Counted from the first letter of the stretch, positions 35,652 to 44,410 are shown. The stretch is 64,000 nt of DNA from Micromonospora sp. ATCC 39149 (GCF_000158815.1 NZ_GG657738.1:4079509-4143508), one strand, 5' to 3'. Made by a program: numbers and translations. Notes: generated from the letters alone by a model not told the origin.

Positions 35652-36326
35652 CTACAGGTTCCCGGACTCTGGCCAGTTGGACCAGTGCGTGTTGGGTGGC
35701 GTGTCTGGTGCGTACCGGCTCACGTCTCCTGTCGTCAGTACGTCGGCGAGTTGGCGGAAGGTGATTGACTGGCTGGGAGGTGTGTCCTGGAGAAGGTCTG
35801 GGTGGTGCCACTGATCCAGCCGCATGATCTCTGGGATGTCGGCGGGGATTCGCCGCCGCAGCTCGACTTCGTCGGCCAGGAGCAGATCCCGGTGGTCCGG
35901 GACGAGTCGACGAAGCACGTCGACCAGATCCTCGCCTCGCTCGGCGGCTACTGCGATCCGTCGGCCTCGTACCACAATCGATGCCCCGTGATAGATCTCG
36001 GGCTGGTCAACGTCCTCGATTTCGTCCCAGTTGTCGACCCGGCTGAGGAAGTCCTCGTTGACGTAGCCCGGTTCGCCCTCGGTCAGACAGTTGCCGAAGA
36101 CGTGAAGGACTTCGATGAGGTTGCCAGCCCTGGGCGAGTATCCCAACGTTTCAACGATGAGCGCCCATCGCTGCGCGTCGCGGTAGGCGTGAAGCCGGGC
36201 ATCGACCGCGTAGTAGTAGCCGTGGTTCAGGTCCGGAAACATGAAGTCCGCGGCCGCGGTGTCGAGCTGGTCGAGGATCTCGGCGGAGCGCATGATCGTG
36301 GAGTGTAGCCACGGGTTCTCCACCAT
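35652..36326 (-). CDS. DUF7003-like protein
   Basis: 224 aa from ATG 36326 (MVENPWLHSTIMRSAEILDQ). Acidic soluble protein: LDTAAADFMFPDLNHGYYYA, RLHAYRDAQRWALIVETLGY and SPRAGNLIEVLHVFGNCL match my memory of the DUF7003 family of unknown function; C-terminal region ITFRQLADVLTTGD. An upstream in-frame extension passes through a dispersed repeat and is rejected. Confidence 0.65.
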   Translation of the reverse strand: MVENPWLHSTIMRSAEILDQLDTAAADFMFPDLNHGYYYAVDARLHAYRDAQRWALIVETLGYSPRAGNLIEVLHVFGNCLTEGEPGYVNEDFLSRVDNWDEIEDVDQPEIYHGASIVVRGRRIAVAAERGEDLVDVLRRLVPDHRDLLLADEVELRRRIPADIPEIMRLDQWHHPDLLQDTPPSQSITFRQLADVLTTGDVSRYAPDTPPNTHWSNWPESGNL

Positions 36327-36660
36327 GATCGGTGCACGCACATGCCGCGATTCGCGCGTTGCGGTACCTGGTGCAAGGGCGACGGCGCCTCGCACGTGGT
36401 GTTGCCCGAGTTCAGTTCATGCCTAGGCGAGTGCTTGATCTTGGGCTGATGTGCGCGGTGTGTGCTCTCCAGCCGGTGCCACCGTGGGTCAACCGGTGCC
36501 AGCGCGGGTCACCGGGGCCGACCGCCGGTCGCAAACGGGGGTTCGTGTGCTCCGGGTGTGGTCCTGGGCTGGGAGAACCCGGGTGCGGGTGACGTGGGTG
36601 AACGCGGGCCACTCCCTGCCACCCCAGGTGAACCCCCAGGTCGCTAGACTAGGCACTCGC
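36327..36660. other. Intergenic upstream of tRNA-Arg
   Basis: Carries a dispersed repeat (36334-36358), then GC-rich sequence with no gene. GCTAGACTAGG just before the tRNA is a plausible -10 region of the tRNA promoter. Confidence 0.5.
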
Positions 36661-36733
36661 GCCCTCGTAGCTCAGGGGATAGAGCATCGGTTTCCTAAAC
36701 CGTGTGTCGCAGGTTCGAATCCTGCCGGGGGCA
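36661..36733 (+). tRNA. tRNA-Arg (anticodon CCT)
   Basis: 73-nt cloverleaf: acceptor stem GCCCTCG/CGGGGGC (one T-G pair), D-arm GCTC/GAGC, anticodon loop TTCCTAA (anticodon CCT, reads AGG), T-arm GCAGG TTCGAAT CCTGC, discriminator A. CCA is not encoded. From 36692 onward the sequence also belongs to the att repeat: the integrated element replaced the 3' part with an identical copy, so the tRNA remains functional. Confidence 0.95.
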
Positions 36734-36747
36734 CCTCGAAGATCAGC
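36692..36747. repeat. att site, integrase-proximal copy
   Basis: 56 bp from TTCCTAAACCG in the anticodon loop to GATCAGC past the tRNA end. Patchy similarity to the other copy continues for another ~45 bp (to about 36790). Confidence 0.92.
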
Positions 36748-36958
36748 AGAAACGCCACCTGAGCAGCGGATACGTTCCCACATCGATTGATCATCCTGTG
36801 CAGCCGGATGCCACTCTGAGCCGCCGTTTGTAGCCGTCCGTGCAGAGTACGTGCAATGATCTTGACGGCCCTGGAGTGCCAGTTTCCGCAGGTCACAGCC
36901 GCGAACGGCAGAGAGGCCGCAGCGCTCGCCACGGCCTCTCCCACGCTACCGGAGATCA

Positions 36959-38338
36959 TCAGCGCAACACTGCCTCGATCCGCTCGTTCATCCGGCTACG
37001 GTCCCCGTCGAGGCACTTGGCGTACACCTTGAGCAGCACGTCCACCGAGTGGCCGGCCCGCTGCGCCACCTCGGGTGCCGGCAGCCCGGCGTTGAGCCAG
37101 AGCGACACACCGGCATGGCGCAGGTCGTAGGGCCGCCCGGCCAGGGGAGAGGCCACCCGGTCGGGGGTCAGACTCAGCGCCCGCGCCTCTTCCCAGACCC
37201 GGGAGTACGTCGAGGACGCCACCACGTTGCCCCGGTCACTGCGGAACAGCCGCCCGTCGGTGCCCACGCCGAACCGGTCGATGTGCGCCCGCAGGATTGC
37301 CACCAGCTCCGGCGGGATCGGCACCTCCCGCGCCTCCGTCTCGCCCCGGTGCTTCAACCCCCGGTCGTCGTGGACCTCGCCGCTGTCGGTGTAGCGCTTC
37401 CCCGCCGCCGGACGGGACTTCTCCACCGTCAGCAGCCCCCAGCCCGTTGCCGGAAGATGGCAGTCCCGCTCCCGTAGGCCCAGCGCCTCACTCGGTCGCA
37501 GCGCCGCGAAGTACAGGCAGGCGTAAAAGGCGGCCAGGCGCTCACCGCGCCGGCCGTTCGTCCCCCGCTGGCCGACGTACGTCACCCCGATCAGCAGTTC
37601 CCGCGCCTGGCGGATGTTCACCACGACGCGCCGGTCCACCTCGCCGGCCACCTTCCGCCGGCTCGACCGCACTCGCAGCTTGTCGACCGGGTTGAACTCC
37701 AACAGCTCCAGCTCTACGGCGTACTGAAGGACGTTGTAGAAGACCGAGCGCCGCCGCCTGGTCGTCGACGCCGCCGCCGGCCGCCCGTCCAACGTCAGTC
37801 CGAGCGCGTCCAACGCCGGCCGCACGGTCGCAGCTTCCGCCAACGCCGACAGCGGCAGCGAAGCCCGGTCCAACCACCGCAGCGCCGCAGCGACATCCGC
37901 CGGCCGGTCGAGTTGCCGGGACGCAGGCGGGAACTCCCACTCCCGCAACGCCCGCCGCAGCACGCCCGAATCAGGACGCCCGGCCACCTCGCCGACCAGC
38001 GCGGCCGTCACGGTCGCCAGCGCGTCCGTCGTGCTCTCCCGGGACTTGGCCGCCGCGCCCGGCCACTTCATATCGACGTAGCGGCGGACGAACCCGAGCC
38101 AGCTCACCGACTCCTTCGGCGCCATCATCGACTCCGGCAAACCGGAGTCACCGTCGAACGCCTCGCCCCGGTTCGCCGCCTGCATCAGGTCAGACCGGAA
38201 GTTGTCCGCCAGCGCCCGAGTGGCGAACGTCCGCGACTTCGGCCCCGTCCCCACCAACCACCGGACGGTGTACGACTTCTTGCGGCCCGCCAGCGCGTTG
38301 ACCTGAATGCCTCGGATCCGCACCTCACGCGACTTCAC
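36959..38338 (-). CDS. int: Tyrosine recombinase integrase of the AICE
   Basis: 459 aa from GTG 38338, chosen because it overlaps the xis stop (GTGA) and has GGAGGC upstream. N-terminal SAM-like arm/core-binding part; C-terminal catalytic domain with Arg in YFAALRPSEALGL, the RxxH-type box in PYDLRHAGVSLWL, His in AQRAGHSVDV and nucleophile Tyr at about residue 439 (LKVYAKCL). It integrates and excises the element at the tRNA-Arg att site ~210 bp away. Expressed with xis from the same minus-strand transcript. Confidence 0.94.
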   Translation of the reverse strand: MKSREVRIRGIQVNALAGRKKSYTVRWLVGTGPKSRTFATRALADNFRSDLMQAANRGEAFDGDSGLPESMMAPKESVSWLGFVRRYVDMKWPGAAAKSRESTTDALATVTAALVGEVAGRPDSGVLRRALREWEFPPASRQLDRPADVAAALRWLDRASLPLSALAEAATVRPALDALGLTLDGRPAAASTTRRRRSVFYNVLQYAVELELLEFNPVDKLRVRSSRRKVAGEVDRRVVVNIRQARELLIGVTYVGQRGTNGRRGERLAAFYACLYFAALRPSEALGLRERDCHLPATGWGLLTVEKSRPAAGKRYTDSGEVHDDRGLKHRGETEAREVPIPPELVAILRAHIDRFGVGTDGRLFRSDRGNVVASSTYSRVWEEARALSLTPDRVASPLAGRPYDLRHAGVSLWLNAGLPAPEVAQRAGHSVDVLLKVYAKCLDGDRSRMNERIEAVLR

Positions 38339-38520
38339 GCCGCCTCCCGGTGCTGTTCCAGCCAGGCCCGCAGGTCCCGCCGCTCGATCCGCAGTTCGCC
38401 GTTGGGCAGCTTGATGCATTCCGGGGCGATGCCCAGTTCACGCCAGCGGTAGAAGGTCCGCCGTGACACTTTGTTGAGCAAGGCGAGGACTTCCGGAACG
38501 GTCAACAACTCGCTTTCCAT
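38335..38520 (-). CDS. xis: Excisionase (AlpA/MerR-like HTH)
   Basis: 61 aa: LLTVPEVLALLNKVSRRTFY, RWRELGIAPECIKLPNGELR, IERRDLRAWLEQH. This is a winged-HTH DNA-binding protein of the size and placement of pSAM2-type Xis. It bends att DNA to favour excision by Int. Its stop overlaps int, coupling the two. Confidence 0.9.
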   Translation of the reverse strand: MESELLTVPEVLALLNKVSRRTFYRWRELGIAPECIKLPNGELRIERRDLRAWLEQHREAA

Positions 38521-38543
38521 GAGGGGTTCTTTCCTCCAGATGA

Positions 38544-40337
38544 TCAAGCGGCAGGGGTGAGGGGAGCTGCCGTTGCCGGCGTGGCGGTGGCTGTTCGCAG
38601 GCGCGCGGTGTCGAGGTCTGTGCGCCAGCGGATGCGTGCGGATATCGCGCGGAGGAGTCGGTGTTCCAGCGGCGGTACGTCGGGGTCTTCGGGGCGGGCG
38701 AGTTCGAACTGGTACCGCTTCGACCCGTCCGCGTCGTCGTCGGCCGCCTGGTCGTGTTCCTCGGTGTCGGCCATGCCTCCGGCGAGGATCGCGCGCACCC
38801 AGGCGCGGTTGTCTGCGCGGTGGTCGGCGAGGGTCTTGCCGGACCACTGGCGGGAGACGAGGACGCGGCGGCCGGTGAAGCCGAGGGTGGAGCGTTGGTG
38901 GACCTTCCCGGTACACCGGCCAGGGGTCAAGCCCGCCTTGACGCCGTCGGGCTGGACGCCGTAGAGCAGCCAGTTGGCGCACGTCGGCGAGCACGGCAGG
39001 ATCGACAGTTCCGCGTGGAGGCGGTCGAAGTGTGCCTTCTGTGCGTCGGAGCGGGGCTTGGCCTGGTCGGTCAGGTCCTTCGTGACGTACTTCGTCACGT
39101 ACCGGATGGAGCGTTCCGCGTCGCGGGTGCCCTGCTCGATGCCCCGGGCGTCGATCCGGCCGAGGCGTGCCACGTACGCGGGTCGGCTGTCGGGTTCTTC
39201 GAGGGCGTCCAGAGCCTCACCCCAGGTGGGCAGCGGCTGCCGCGTCTTGGGGTCGACGTACGCCTGTCGGTCGACGTTCCACACGGGCGGCTTGTCGACC
39301 GGGTAGGCGAGGTGGTCGAAGGGTGGCCACCACACCTGGTGGTAGGTGGCGGCCGCGATCTGCTTGAGCAGTCGGCGCGGGAGGGTGCCCCGGATGGCGA
39401 AGTGCGCGTGTGGGGCAAGCCGGCGTTGCAGTTCCACCGCGCCCGCGTATTGGACGTTCCAGCCGGCGGCGCGGCGGACGTTCTGCCACCACCGGTCCAG
39501 GACCCGGGCGAAGTGGATCGCATCCAGGGCCGCCCGCCGGTAGTCGTAGCCGGCCGGGTCGACGGGAGTACCGAGCACGTCGTCATGCGGGCCGTGTCGC
39601 TGTCCGCACTCGCACGGCGCGACGTAGGCCCCACGCCGTAGGTGGGAGTGCACGGGTCCGTGTGAGCCGAGGGTCAGCGTGATCAGCATCGACGGCCGGT
39701 AGGTCTTGCCCGCCCTACCCGGGTAGGCGCGGCCGACGGTGCGCGGGTCGACGGGGAGCCGGGGCAGGTCGGGGGTGTCCTGCCGCCGCCGGGTGGACCG
39801 CTTGCGGCGTGGCCGCTCGTCGCGGTCTTTGGGGGTGAGGTGGCCGCGCAGGCTGGTTTCGCCGAGCGCTTCGTCCAGTTCGGCGATGGCGGCGTCGATC
39901 TCGGCCACCTGGGCGGCCCGCTCGTCCGGGGTCATGGGCTGGTACTGGATTGCTTCGCGTTCGAACTCCAGATGCGCCCGGACGCGGACCAGGGCGAGGA
40001 CGTCCTCACCGGGCTTGTCGGGGCGGATGGTGGGTTCGTCGGTGAGGTGCCAGCCCTCGCGGATCTGCTGGATCCGTAGCCGCCGGCCCCGTTCGGCGCA
40101 TGGCCTGCACTTCGCGGCGAGGGTGGCCCCGCAGGGGACTTCGACGACTTCGGTGAGGCCGGTGGTGGTGTCGGTGCGGCGTAGGGCGAGGGGGCGGACG
40201 CAGACGCCGTGTTGCTCGGCGAGCTGCTTGAGCGCGTCCTTGGCCAGGGGTTTGCGCATCCGGTCGGCCCGCGACCCCGGCCGAGGCCGCTGCACCTCGG
40301 CCGGAGTCGCGGTGGGCAGGGGTTCCTGTTGGGTCAC
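38544..40337 (-). CDS. repSA: RepSA-like replication initiator
   Basis: 597 aa, GTG start overlapping the spdB stop (GTGA). HUH-type rolling-circle initiator signature: APHAHFAIRG (HUH metal site) followed downstream by RYVTKYVTKDL with the candidate nicking Tyr. N-terminal Cys cluster (CGATLAAKCRPCAERGRR) and CECGQRHG suggest zinc binding. It nicks the double-strand origin so that the excised circle replicates, as in pSAM2. Co-directional with xis and int 24 bp downstream. Confidence 0.9.
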   Translation of the reverse strand: MTQQEPLPTATPAEVQRPRPGSRADRMRKPLAKDALKQLAEQHGVCVRPLALRRTDTTTGLTEVVEVPCGATLAAKCRPCAERGRRLRIQQIREGWHLTDEPTIRPDKPGEDVLALVRVRAHLEFEREAIQYQPMTPDERAAQVAEIDAAIAELDEALGETSLRGHLTPKDRDERPRRKRSTRRRQDTPDLPRLPVDPRTVGRAYPGRAGKTYRPSMLITLTLGSHGPVHSHLRRGAYVAPCECGQRHGPHDDVLGTPVDPAGYDYRRAALDAIHFARVLDRWWQNVRRAAGWNVQYAGAVELQRRLAPHAHFAIRGTLPRRLLKQIAAATYHQVWWPPFDHLAYPVDKPPVWNVDRQAYVDPKTRQPLPTWGEALDALEEPDSRPAYVARLGRIDARGIEQGTRDAERSIRYVTKYVTKDLTDQAKPRSDAQKAHFDRLHAELSILPCSPTCANWLLYGVQPDGVKAGLTPGRCTGKVHQRSTLGFTGRRVLVSRQWSGKTLADHRADNRAWVRAILAGGMADTEEHDQAADDDADGSKRYQFELARPEDPDVPPLEHRLLRAISARIRWRTDLDTARLRTATATPATAAPLTPAA

Positions 40338-40960
40338 TGGTCACGCTCCGAGCCGTACGGCGTGCCGTTACGGGGCGCGAAGGCCGCCGCAGGGACGGGC
40401 ACCAGCCCCGGCCGCTGCACCGCCACGGGGCGGGCCGGGGCGACGGTGACGGCCTGGTCCTCATCCACGGCTTCGGTCACGGCGGCGGGCCGGTGGTCCT
40501 CGGTCGGGTCGTAGCCGGGTGGCACCTCACTCCAGCCGCCGGTGTCGGCCGGCTGGTCGACAGGCACCGCCAGGGTCGGGGTGGTCGAGAAGACGAGCTT
40601 GGACAGGCCGAGGAACGCCAGCGCAGGAACGGCCGACAGCAGCCAGCCCGACAGGCTCTCCCTCGCCACCGCGAGTTGCGCGGCGAGGGAGAGTGCGACG
40701 GCGCAGACGAGCAGGAACAGCGGGTATCCGACCGGGCCGCCGGTGCGGCGTCGCCGGCGGATGGTCAACAGCGCCGCCAGGGGCAGCAATTCGGAGATGG
40801 CGGCGTTGGCCCAGCCGAACCAGTCGCCGGTACCGGTGGGGGAGTTGGCCATGGTCCAGTCGTGGACGTGGGTGAACGACGCCGCGCCGGCCAGTCCGCC
40901 CACGGTGAGGACGATGAGCACCAGGACTACGCCCTCCACCCGGTCTGCGTTGGTCTTCAC
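40334..40960 (-). CDS. SpdB-like DUF2637 membrane protein
   Basis: 208 aa, GTG start. Four membrane helices in residues ~10-125 (VVLVLIVLTVGGLAGAASF; SELLPLAALLTI; PLFLLVCAVALSLAAQLAV; LLSAVPALAFLGLSKLVF), then a Pro-rich cytoplasmic tail. DUF2637/SpdB proteins help spread of AICE and plasmid DNA within the recipient mycelium. It overlaps traB and rep by 4 bp on each side, so this is one operon. Confidence 0.88.
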   Translation of the reverse strand: MKTNADRVEGVVLVLIVLTVGGLAGAASFTHVHDWTMANSPTGTGDWFGWANAAISELLPLAALLTIRRRRRTGGPVGYPLFLLVCAVALSLAAQLAVARESLSGWLLSAVPALAFLGLSKLVFSTTPTLAVPVDQPADTGGWSEVPPGYDPTEDHRPAAVTEAVDEDQAVTVAPARPVAVQRPGLVPVPAAAFAPRNGTPYGSERDQ

Positions 40961-42387
40961 GGGTTCACCCCCTCGCTGTTGTCGGTGTCGCTGGGGTGGC
41001 GGTAGTCGCGGCCGAGCTGCCGGATGTCGTCATCGGTGAGGTAGGCGAAGCGGACCCGGACGGGTTCGCGGACGCCGTCGAGGACCACGAACCCCACCCC
41101 CGGGGCGGATTCGGGGATGCGGTCGCACAGCGCGCCCCGGTCGCGGGCAGCGTCGCCGAGGACCATGTCCACCTGTTCCGGCTCGGTCAGCCGCAGGCCG
41201 ATGCGGGTGGGGAACAGGTCGCGGAACGGCAGCACGTCCTTACGCGGGTCCTGCAACGCGGCGACCACGTGCACGCCGACCGCCCGGCCCTGGGACAGCA
41301 GGAGGCCGAGGGCTTCCTTGATTCGGTCGCGGACCTTCCGATCGGTGATGTACGCGGTCAACGCGGCGAGTTCGTCGACGACCAGGACGAGCAACGGGTC
41401 CTCCTGGGTCGGCACGTGCTGGCGGGTCACCCCGCGCAGGCGGGCTGCCCGCAGCCGCATGCGCTTCACGGCTTCTTCCAGGACGCCGGCCATGCTGTCG
41501 GGGTCGTCGTAGGCGAACCGGGCGAACAGCGGCACCCCGGCCGCCAACTCCATCCCGCCCTTCGGATCGAACGCCCACACCTCCACCAGCCCCGACCGGA
41601 TCCCGGCGGCCAGCGACCGGATCAACGACCACAACACCGAACCCTTGCCCGACCCCGTCGCCCCCGCGATCAACACATGCGACCCCGACAGGCGCAGCCG
41701 GTAGGTGTTGCCGTCCTCGTCGACGCCGAGGGCGAGCCCGTCCAGGTCCGGCACGTCGGCCACCGGCAGTGGTCCGACGATCTCGGCGAGGGGGTCGCGG
41801 CGTACGAGGCGCAGGACCACCCGATCCGGCCGGTTGGTGGAGCGTGCTTGGCCGGTGCGGAGGCGGAAGGCGTAGGCGAGGCGTTCCGCGGCCTGCCCCC
41901 AGTCATCCGGGATCTGCCCCGGCAACAGGCGGATGGTCAGTTCGTCGCCGTAACGGTCGCAGCGGACCCGTAGGAGTTGCGGCACGTAGCGGTCACCGGC
42001 GAACGCGGTCGCCAGCCCGCAGGTGGCCATCACCGACGCCCACCGACGCCGGTAGACGAACAGGGCGCGGACGCGGGCGACGAGCGGGTACCAGCCGAAG
42101 CGCAGCCATGACGACGGGTGCCACCGCCACCAGCCGAGACAGCCGGCGGCAACGGTCAGGACGACGCCGGCCAAGACTAGGCCCCCGAACTCCGCCCGGA
42201 TCCACAGGGCGAGCGTGGTCGGGCCAGTCAGCCACCAGTACCGGACGGCGAGGACGGTGAGGCGGAACAGGCCCCGGGCCAGCCACCAGAACACCAGCAG
42301 CCAACCCGGAACCCGCCACGCCGGAAGGCGCACGTTCATCGGCGCCATGGGGATCTTGTCCCCGGGGATGACGTTGATCAGAGGCAC
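40957..42387 (-). CDS. TraB/FtsK-like DNA translocase
   Basis: 476 aa, GTG start overlapping the upstream gene by 10 bp. Two or three N-terminal membrane helices (~25-95), then a FtsK/SpoIIIE motor: Walker A GATGSGKGS (~245), Walker B LLVLVVDELAAL (~345), and VGVHVVAALQDPRKDVLPFR. It is expected to form the pore that moves double-stranded element DNA between hyphae, as TraB does. A gamma-like DNA-reading domain is not obvious at the C-terminus (ends DDDIRQLGRDYRHP). Confidence 0.92.
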   Translation of the reverse strand: MPLINVIPGDKIPMAPMNVRLPAWRVPGWLLVFWWLARGLFRLTVLAVRYWWLTGPTTLALWIRAEFGGLVLAGVVLTVAAGCLGWWRWHPSSWLRFGWYPLVARVRALFVYRRRWASVMATCGLATAFAGDRYVPQLLRVRCDRYGDELTIRLLPGQIPDDWGQAAERLAYAFRLRTGQARSTNRPDRVVLRLVRRDPLAEIVGPLPVADVPDLDGLALGVDEDGNTYRLRLSGSHVLIAGATGSGKGSVLWSLIRSLAAGIRSGLVEVWAFDPKGGMELAAGVPLFARFAYDDPDSMAGVLEEAVKRMRLRAARLRGVTRQHVPTQEDPLLVLVVDELAALTAYITDRKVRDRIKEALGLLLSQGRAVGVHVVAALQDPRKDVLPFRDLFPTRIGLRLTEPEQVDMVLGDAARDRGALCDRIPESAPGVGFVVLDGVREPVRVRFAYLTDDDIRQLGRDYRHPSDTDNSEGVNP

Positions 42388-42677
42388 AGGTCACCACCCC
42401 GACCCGGACGCGCCAACGTCGAGATGCACGACCGGCAGGACATGCGGCGCAGGTCGAACCGACGCGGCTTGACCCACCGGCAGCACCAGGGACAGCGGAT
42501 CGCGCACACCCGCCCGGAGGCCGGCGGTAGCCGCAGCGCCGACCGGAGGGTGGCTTCCGTCTCCCGGTAGGCGTGCCGCAGACCGACCAGCCGGAAACGG
42601 GTGCGGGTGAGGGTGAGGGCCGCGCCGACGAGCAGGGGCACAGCAGCGATCAGGGCAGGGGGAACTACGGTGGGCAT
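42378..42677 (-). CDS. Small zinc-ribbon-like AICE protein
   Basis: 99 aa from ATG 42677 with a strong GAAGGAGGG site. One N-terminal membrane helix (ALIAAVPLLVGAALTLT), then four to five Cys in CxxC pairs (AIRCPWCCRWV, RRMSCRSCIS) that look like a zinc ribbon. Located directly before traB in the transfer operon; an accessory role in transfer is inferred. Confidence 0.65.
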   Translation of the reverse strand: MPTVVPPALIAAVPLLVGAALTLTRTRFRLVGLRHAYRETEATLRSALRLPPASGRVCAIRCPWCCRWVKPRRFDLRRMSCRSCISTLARPGRGGDLCL

Positions 42678-42774
42678 CACGCCCTCCTTCACCAGATGAG
42701 GGATGGCAGAGCGCGGGACGGGTCGGGACTCTTGGCGGGGAAACGACCCGCCCCGCGCGCACAACAGACAGCGG

Positions 42775-43212
42775 TCAGGCCGCCACCGAGCCGGGAACCG
42801 CCGACGCCGGACGGATCGCGGTCGCCCGCAGCGAGTACGCCATGCGGGAACGGCAGTCACCCGAGGACCGGCCCGGCTTGCACCGCTGCGAGTCCACGTA
42901 GGGAGTGAGGGTCAGACCCTCGAACTCCACCGCCGGCGGATACCCCGGCACCATCGACGGCGGCGGCACCGGCTGCTGCCCGGCAACCACCTTGACCTTC
43001 ACCTCCGTCGACCGACCGAACTTCCCCGCCTCCGGGTCCAGGTCCATCACCCGCACCACCCAGACCCGCTCCCCGGTGTCCTTGTCCCGCGCCTGGTTGT
43101 CCGCCTCACCCCGCCGCTCAAAGTCGATCTGCGGCGACACACCCAGGCAGAGCGCCCCGGCGGGGAACACGTACTCGGACGGGACCGGCACCTTCAACGT
43201 CATCGGAACCAC
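42775..43212 (-). CDS. pra: Pra-like activator of replication, integration and excision
   Basis: 145 aa from GTG 43212, preferred because GGAGG lies 7 bp upstream. Matches the plasmid replication, integration and excision activator family: VPSEYVFPAGALCLGVSPQI, DTGERVWVVRVMDLDPEAGK, PPAVEFEGLTLTPYVDSQRC, SRMAYSLRAT. In pSAM2, Pra switches on rep-xis-int. It sits at the head of the transfer/replication operon, with KorSA-type operators in its promoter. Confidence 0.82.
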   Translation of the reverse strand: MVPMTLKVPVPSEYVFPAGALCLGVSPQIDFERRGEADNQARDKDTGERVWVVRVMDLDPEAGKFGRSTEVKVKVVAGQQPVPPPSMVPGYPPAVEFEGLTLTPYVDSQRCKPGRSSGDCRSRMAYSLRATAIRPASAVPGSVAA

Positions 43213-43247
43213 GACGAGACCTCCAGTTCCACAAGGCAACTCGACTA

Positions 43248-43300
43248 GTTGACTTGTTAAGTTGGATTGAAGGTAGAGAGTGCCAACTTGACTTGTCAAG
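43248..43300 (-). promoter_or_regulatory. pra promoter with two KorSA-type operators
   Basis: GTTGACTTGTTAAG (43248-43261) and CTTGACTTGTCAAG (43287-43300; perfect 6-bp dyad around TT) lie upstream of pra. On the minus strand the second contains TTGACA, a good -35, with TACCTT about 18 bp on as -10. Binding of the GntR repressor here would block the promoter. Confidence 0.7.
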
Positions 43301-43317
43301 CGGCTAATCCGCTTTGC

Positions 43318-44049
43318 TCAGTCGAGCGGGTACACGTCTTCCAGGTCGTGCCGCGAGGCGGGAAGGAGCACGTCCACCGCGAGCAGCGGCGTGGCGCTGC
43401 GGTCGCAGATCACCAGGAGCACCGTCAGCACGGGATCGTTCTCGCGGACCTGCAACAGCTCGGCCTCTTCGGCGCTGGGCAACCGCGCCGAGATGCGTTC
43501 GGTCACGTGGTCGAACTTGAGCCGCTTGCGGGAGGCCACGTGCCGAAGCAGCCCCTCCGGCATCGCGTCTTCGGCTCCCACGCCAGTTCCTTCGGCCAGC
43601 TCGACGGACAGGAACGCCGTGCCCAGCTCCACCGGGCCGACTTCCTCAACCGTGATGAGCCGTCGACGCGCCACGACCGGTGTCCCCGGTTCCACGCCCA
43701 GGGCGACAGCCGCTCGCGGCGGAGCGGGAACGGTGCCGGCCGCCAGCAGCGTTGATCCGGCCCGTTCGTCGTCGTCGAGCAGGCCATACCGACGTTCCCG
43801 CGAGCGTTGCTCGGTGCCGCCAGGGCGGCCAAGGACGAACCGGCCCTTGCCCTGGCGACTCTCGATCCAGCCGCCCTGCCGCAGCAGATCCAACGCCCGG
43901 ACTACGACGGGCCGGGACGCGCGGAACTCGCGGATGAGTTCGGTTTCGCTGGGCAGCATCCCGCCTAGCGGGTAGGTGCCGTCCTCGATGCGCTGTTGCA
44001 CCGCGTTGACGATCACCACGTACTTCGGCGGCGCAACCTCGATCGGCAC
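43318..44049 (-). CDS. KorSA-like GntR/HutC repressor
   Basis: 243 aa. N-terminal GntR winged helix (IVNAVQQRIEDGTYPLGGML, PSETELIREFRASRPVVVRA, GGWIESRQGKGRFVLGRP) and C-terminal UTRA ligand domain (~85-240). In pSAM2, KorSA represses pra and itself and so keeps the element integrated. Here the same motif occurs twice before pra and once before this gene, which supports that role. It is upstream of pra on the same strand. Confidence 0.88.
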   Translation of the reverse strand: MPIEVAPPKYVVIVNAVQQRIEDGTYPLGGMLPSETELIREFRASRPVVVRALDLLRQGGWIESRQGKGRFVLGRPGGTEQRSRERRYGLLDDDERAGSTLLAAGTVPAPPRAAVALGVEPGTPVVARRRLITVEEVGPVELGTAFLSVELAEGTGVGAEDAMPEGLLRHVASRKRLKFDHVTERISARLPSAEEAELLQVRENDPVLTVLLVICDRSATPLLAVDVLLPASRHDLEDVYPLD

Positions 44050-44067
44050 CGTTCACCCCAGACGCAA

Positions 44068-44081
44068 CTTGGCTTGTCAAC
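44068..44081. promoter_or_regulatory. KorSA-type operator of the repressor gene
   Basis: CTTGGCTTGTCAAC, third member of the STTGRCTTGTYAAS motif, lies 19 bp upstream of the GntR start codon; it suggests autoregulation. Confidence 0.65.
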
Positions 44082-44084
44082 AGG

Positions 44085-44381
44085 CTATCTGCGCTGCTGA
44101 TCTCCTGTCCATGCGCTGTCGCCGTCCCGACCCGGCCTCGGCGTGAACTGGCTTTGCCACTCCCGGAGAGCGTTCTTCAGCCGGGCGTTCTCTTCCCGAA
44201 GGCTGGCCTCAGCGGCGTCCCTGGCGATCAGTTCGTCGACGACGCGGCGCAGGAACGCGTAGACGTGTTCCTCGGCCAGGCCGCGCCGCCCGAACCCGGT
44301 ACGCCGGAACCGCAGCCGCCGCACCTGCTCGGGGACCATCGGAGCCAGCCGCGAGGCCGCTCGAAAGACTCCCACCGCCAT
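44085..44381 (-). CDS. DivIVA-like coiled-coil AICE protein
   Basis: 98 aa from ATG 44381 with GGAGG close upstream. FRRTGFGRRGLAEEHVYAFL followed by a coiled coil (RRVVDELIARDAAEASLREE NARLKN split here) resembles small DivIVA-domain proteins that recur in actinomycete AICEs. A link to hyphal-tip positioning of the transfer apparatus is conceivable but not shown. It precedes the repressor gene. Confidence 0.65.
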   Translation of the reverse strand: MAVGVFRAASRLAPMVPEQVRRLRFRRTGFGRRGLAEEHVYAFLRRVVDELIARDAAEASLREENARLKNALREWQSQFTPRPGRDGDSAWTGDQQRR

Positions 44382-44410
44382 CGAACCTCCCATCGAGCCG
44401 CCGCCTGTGC

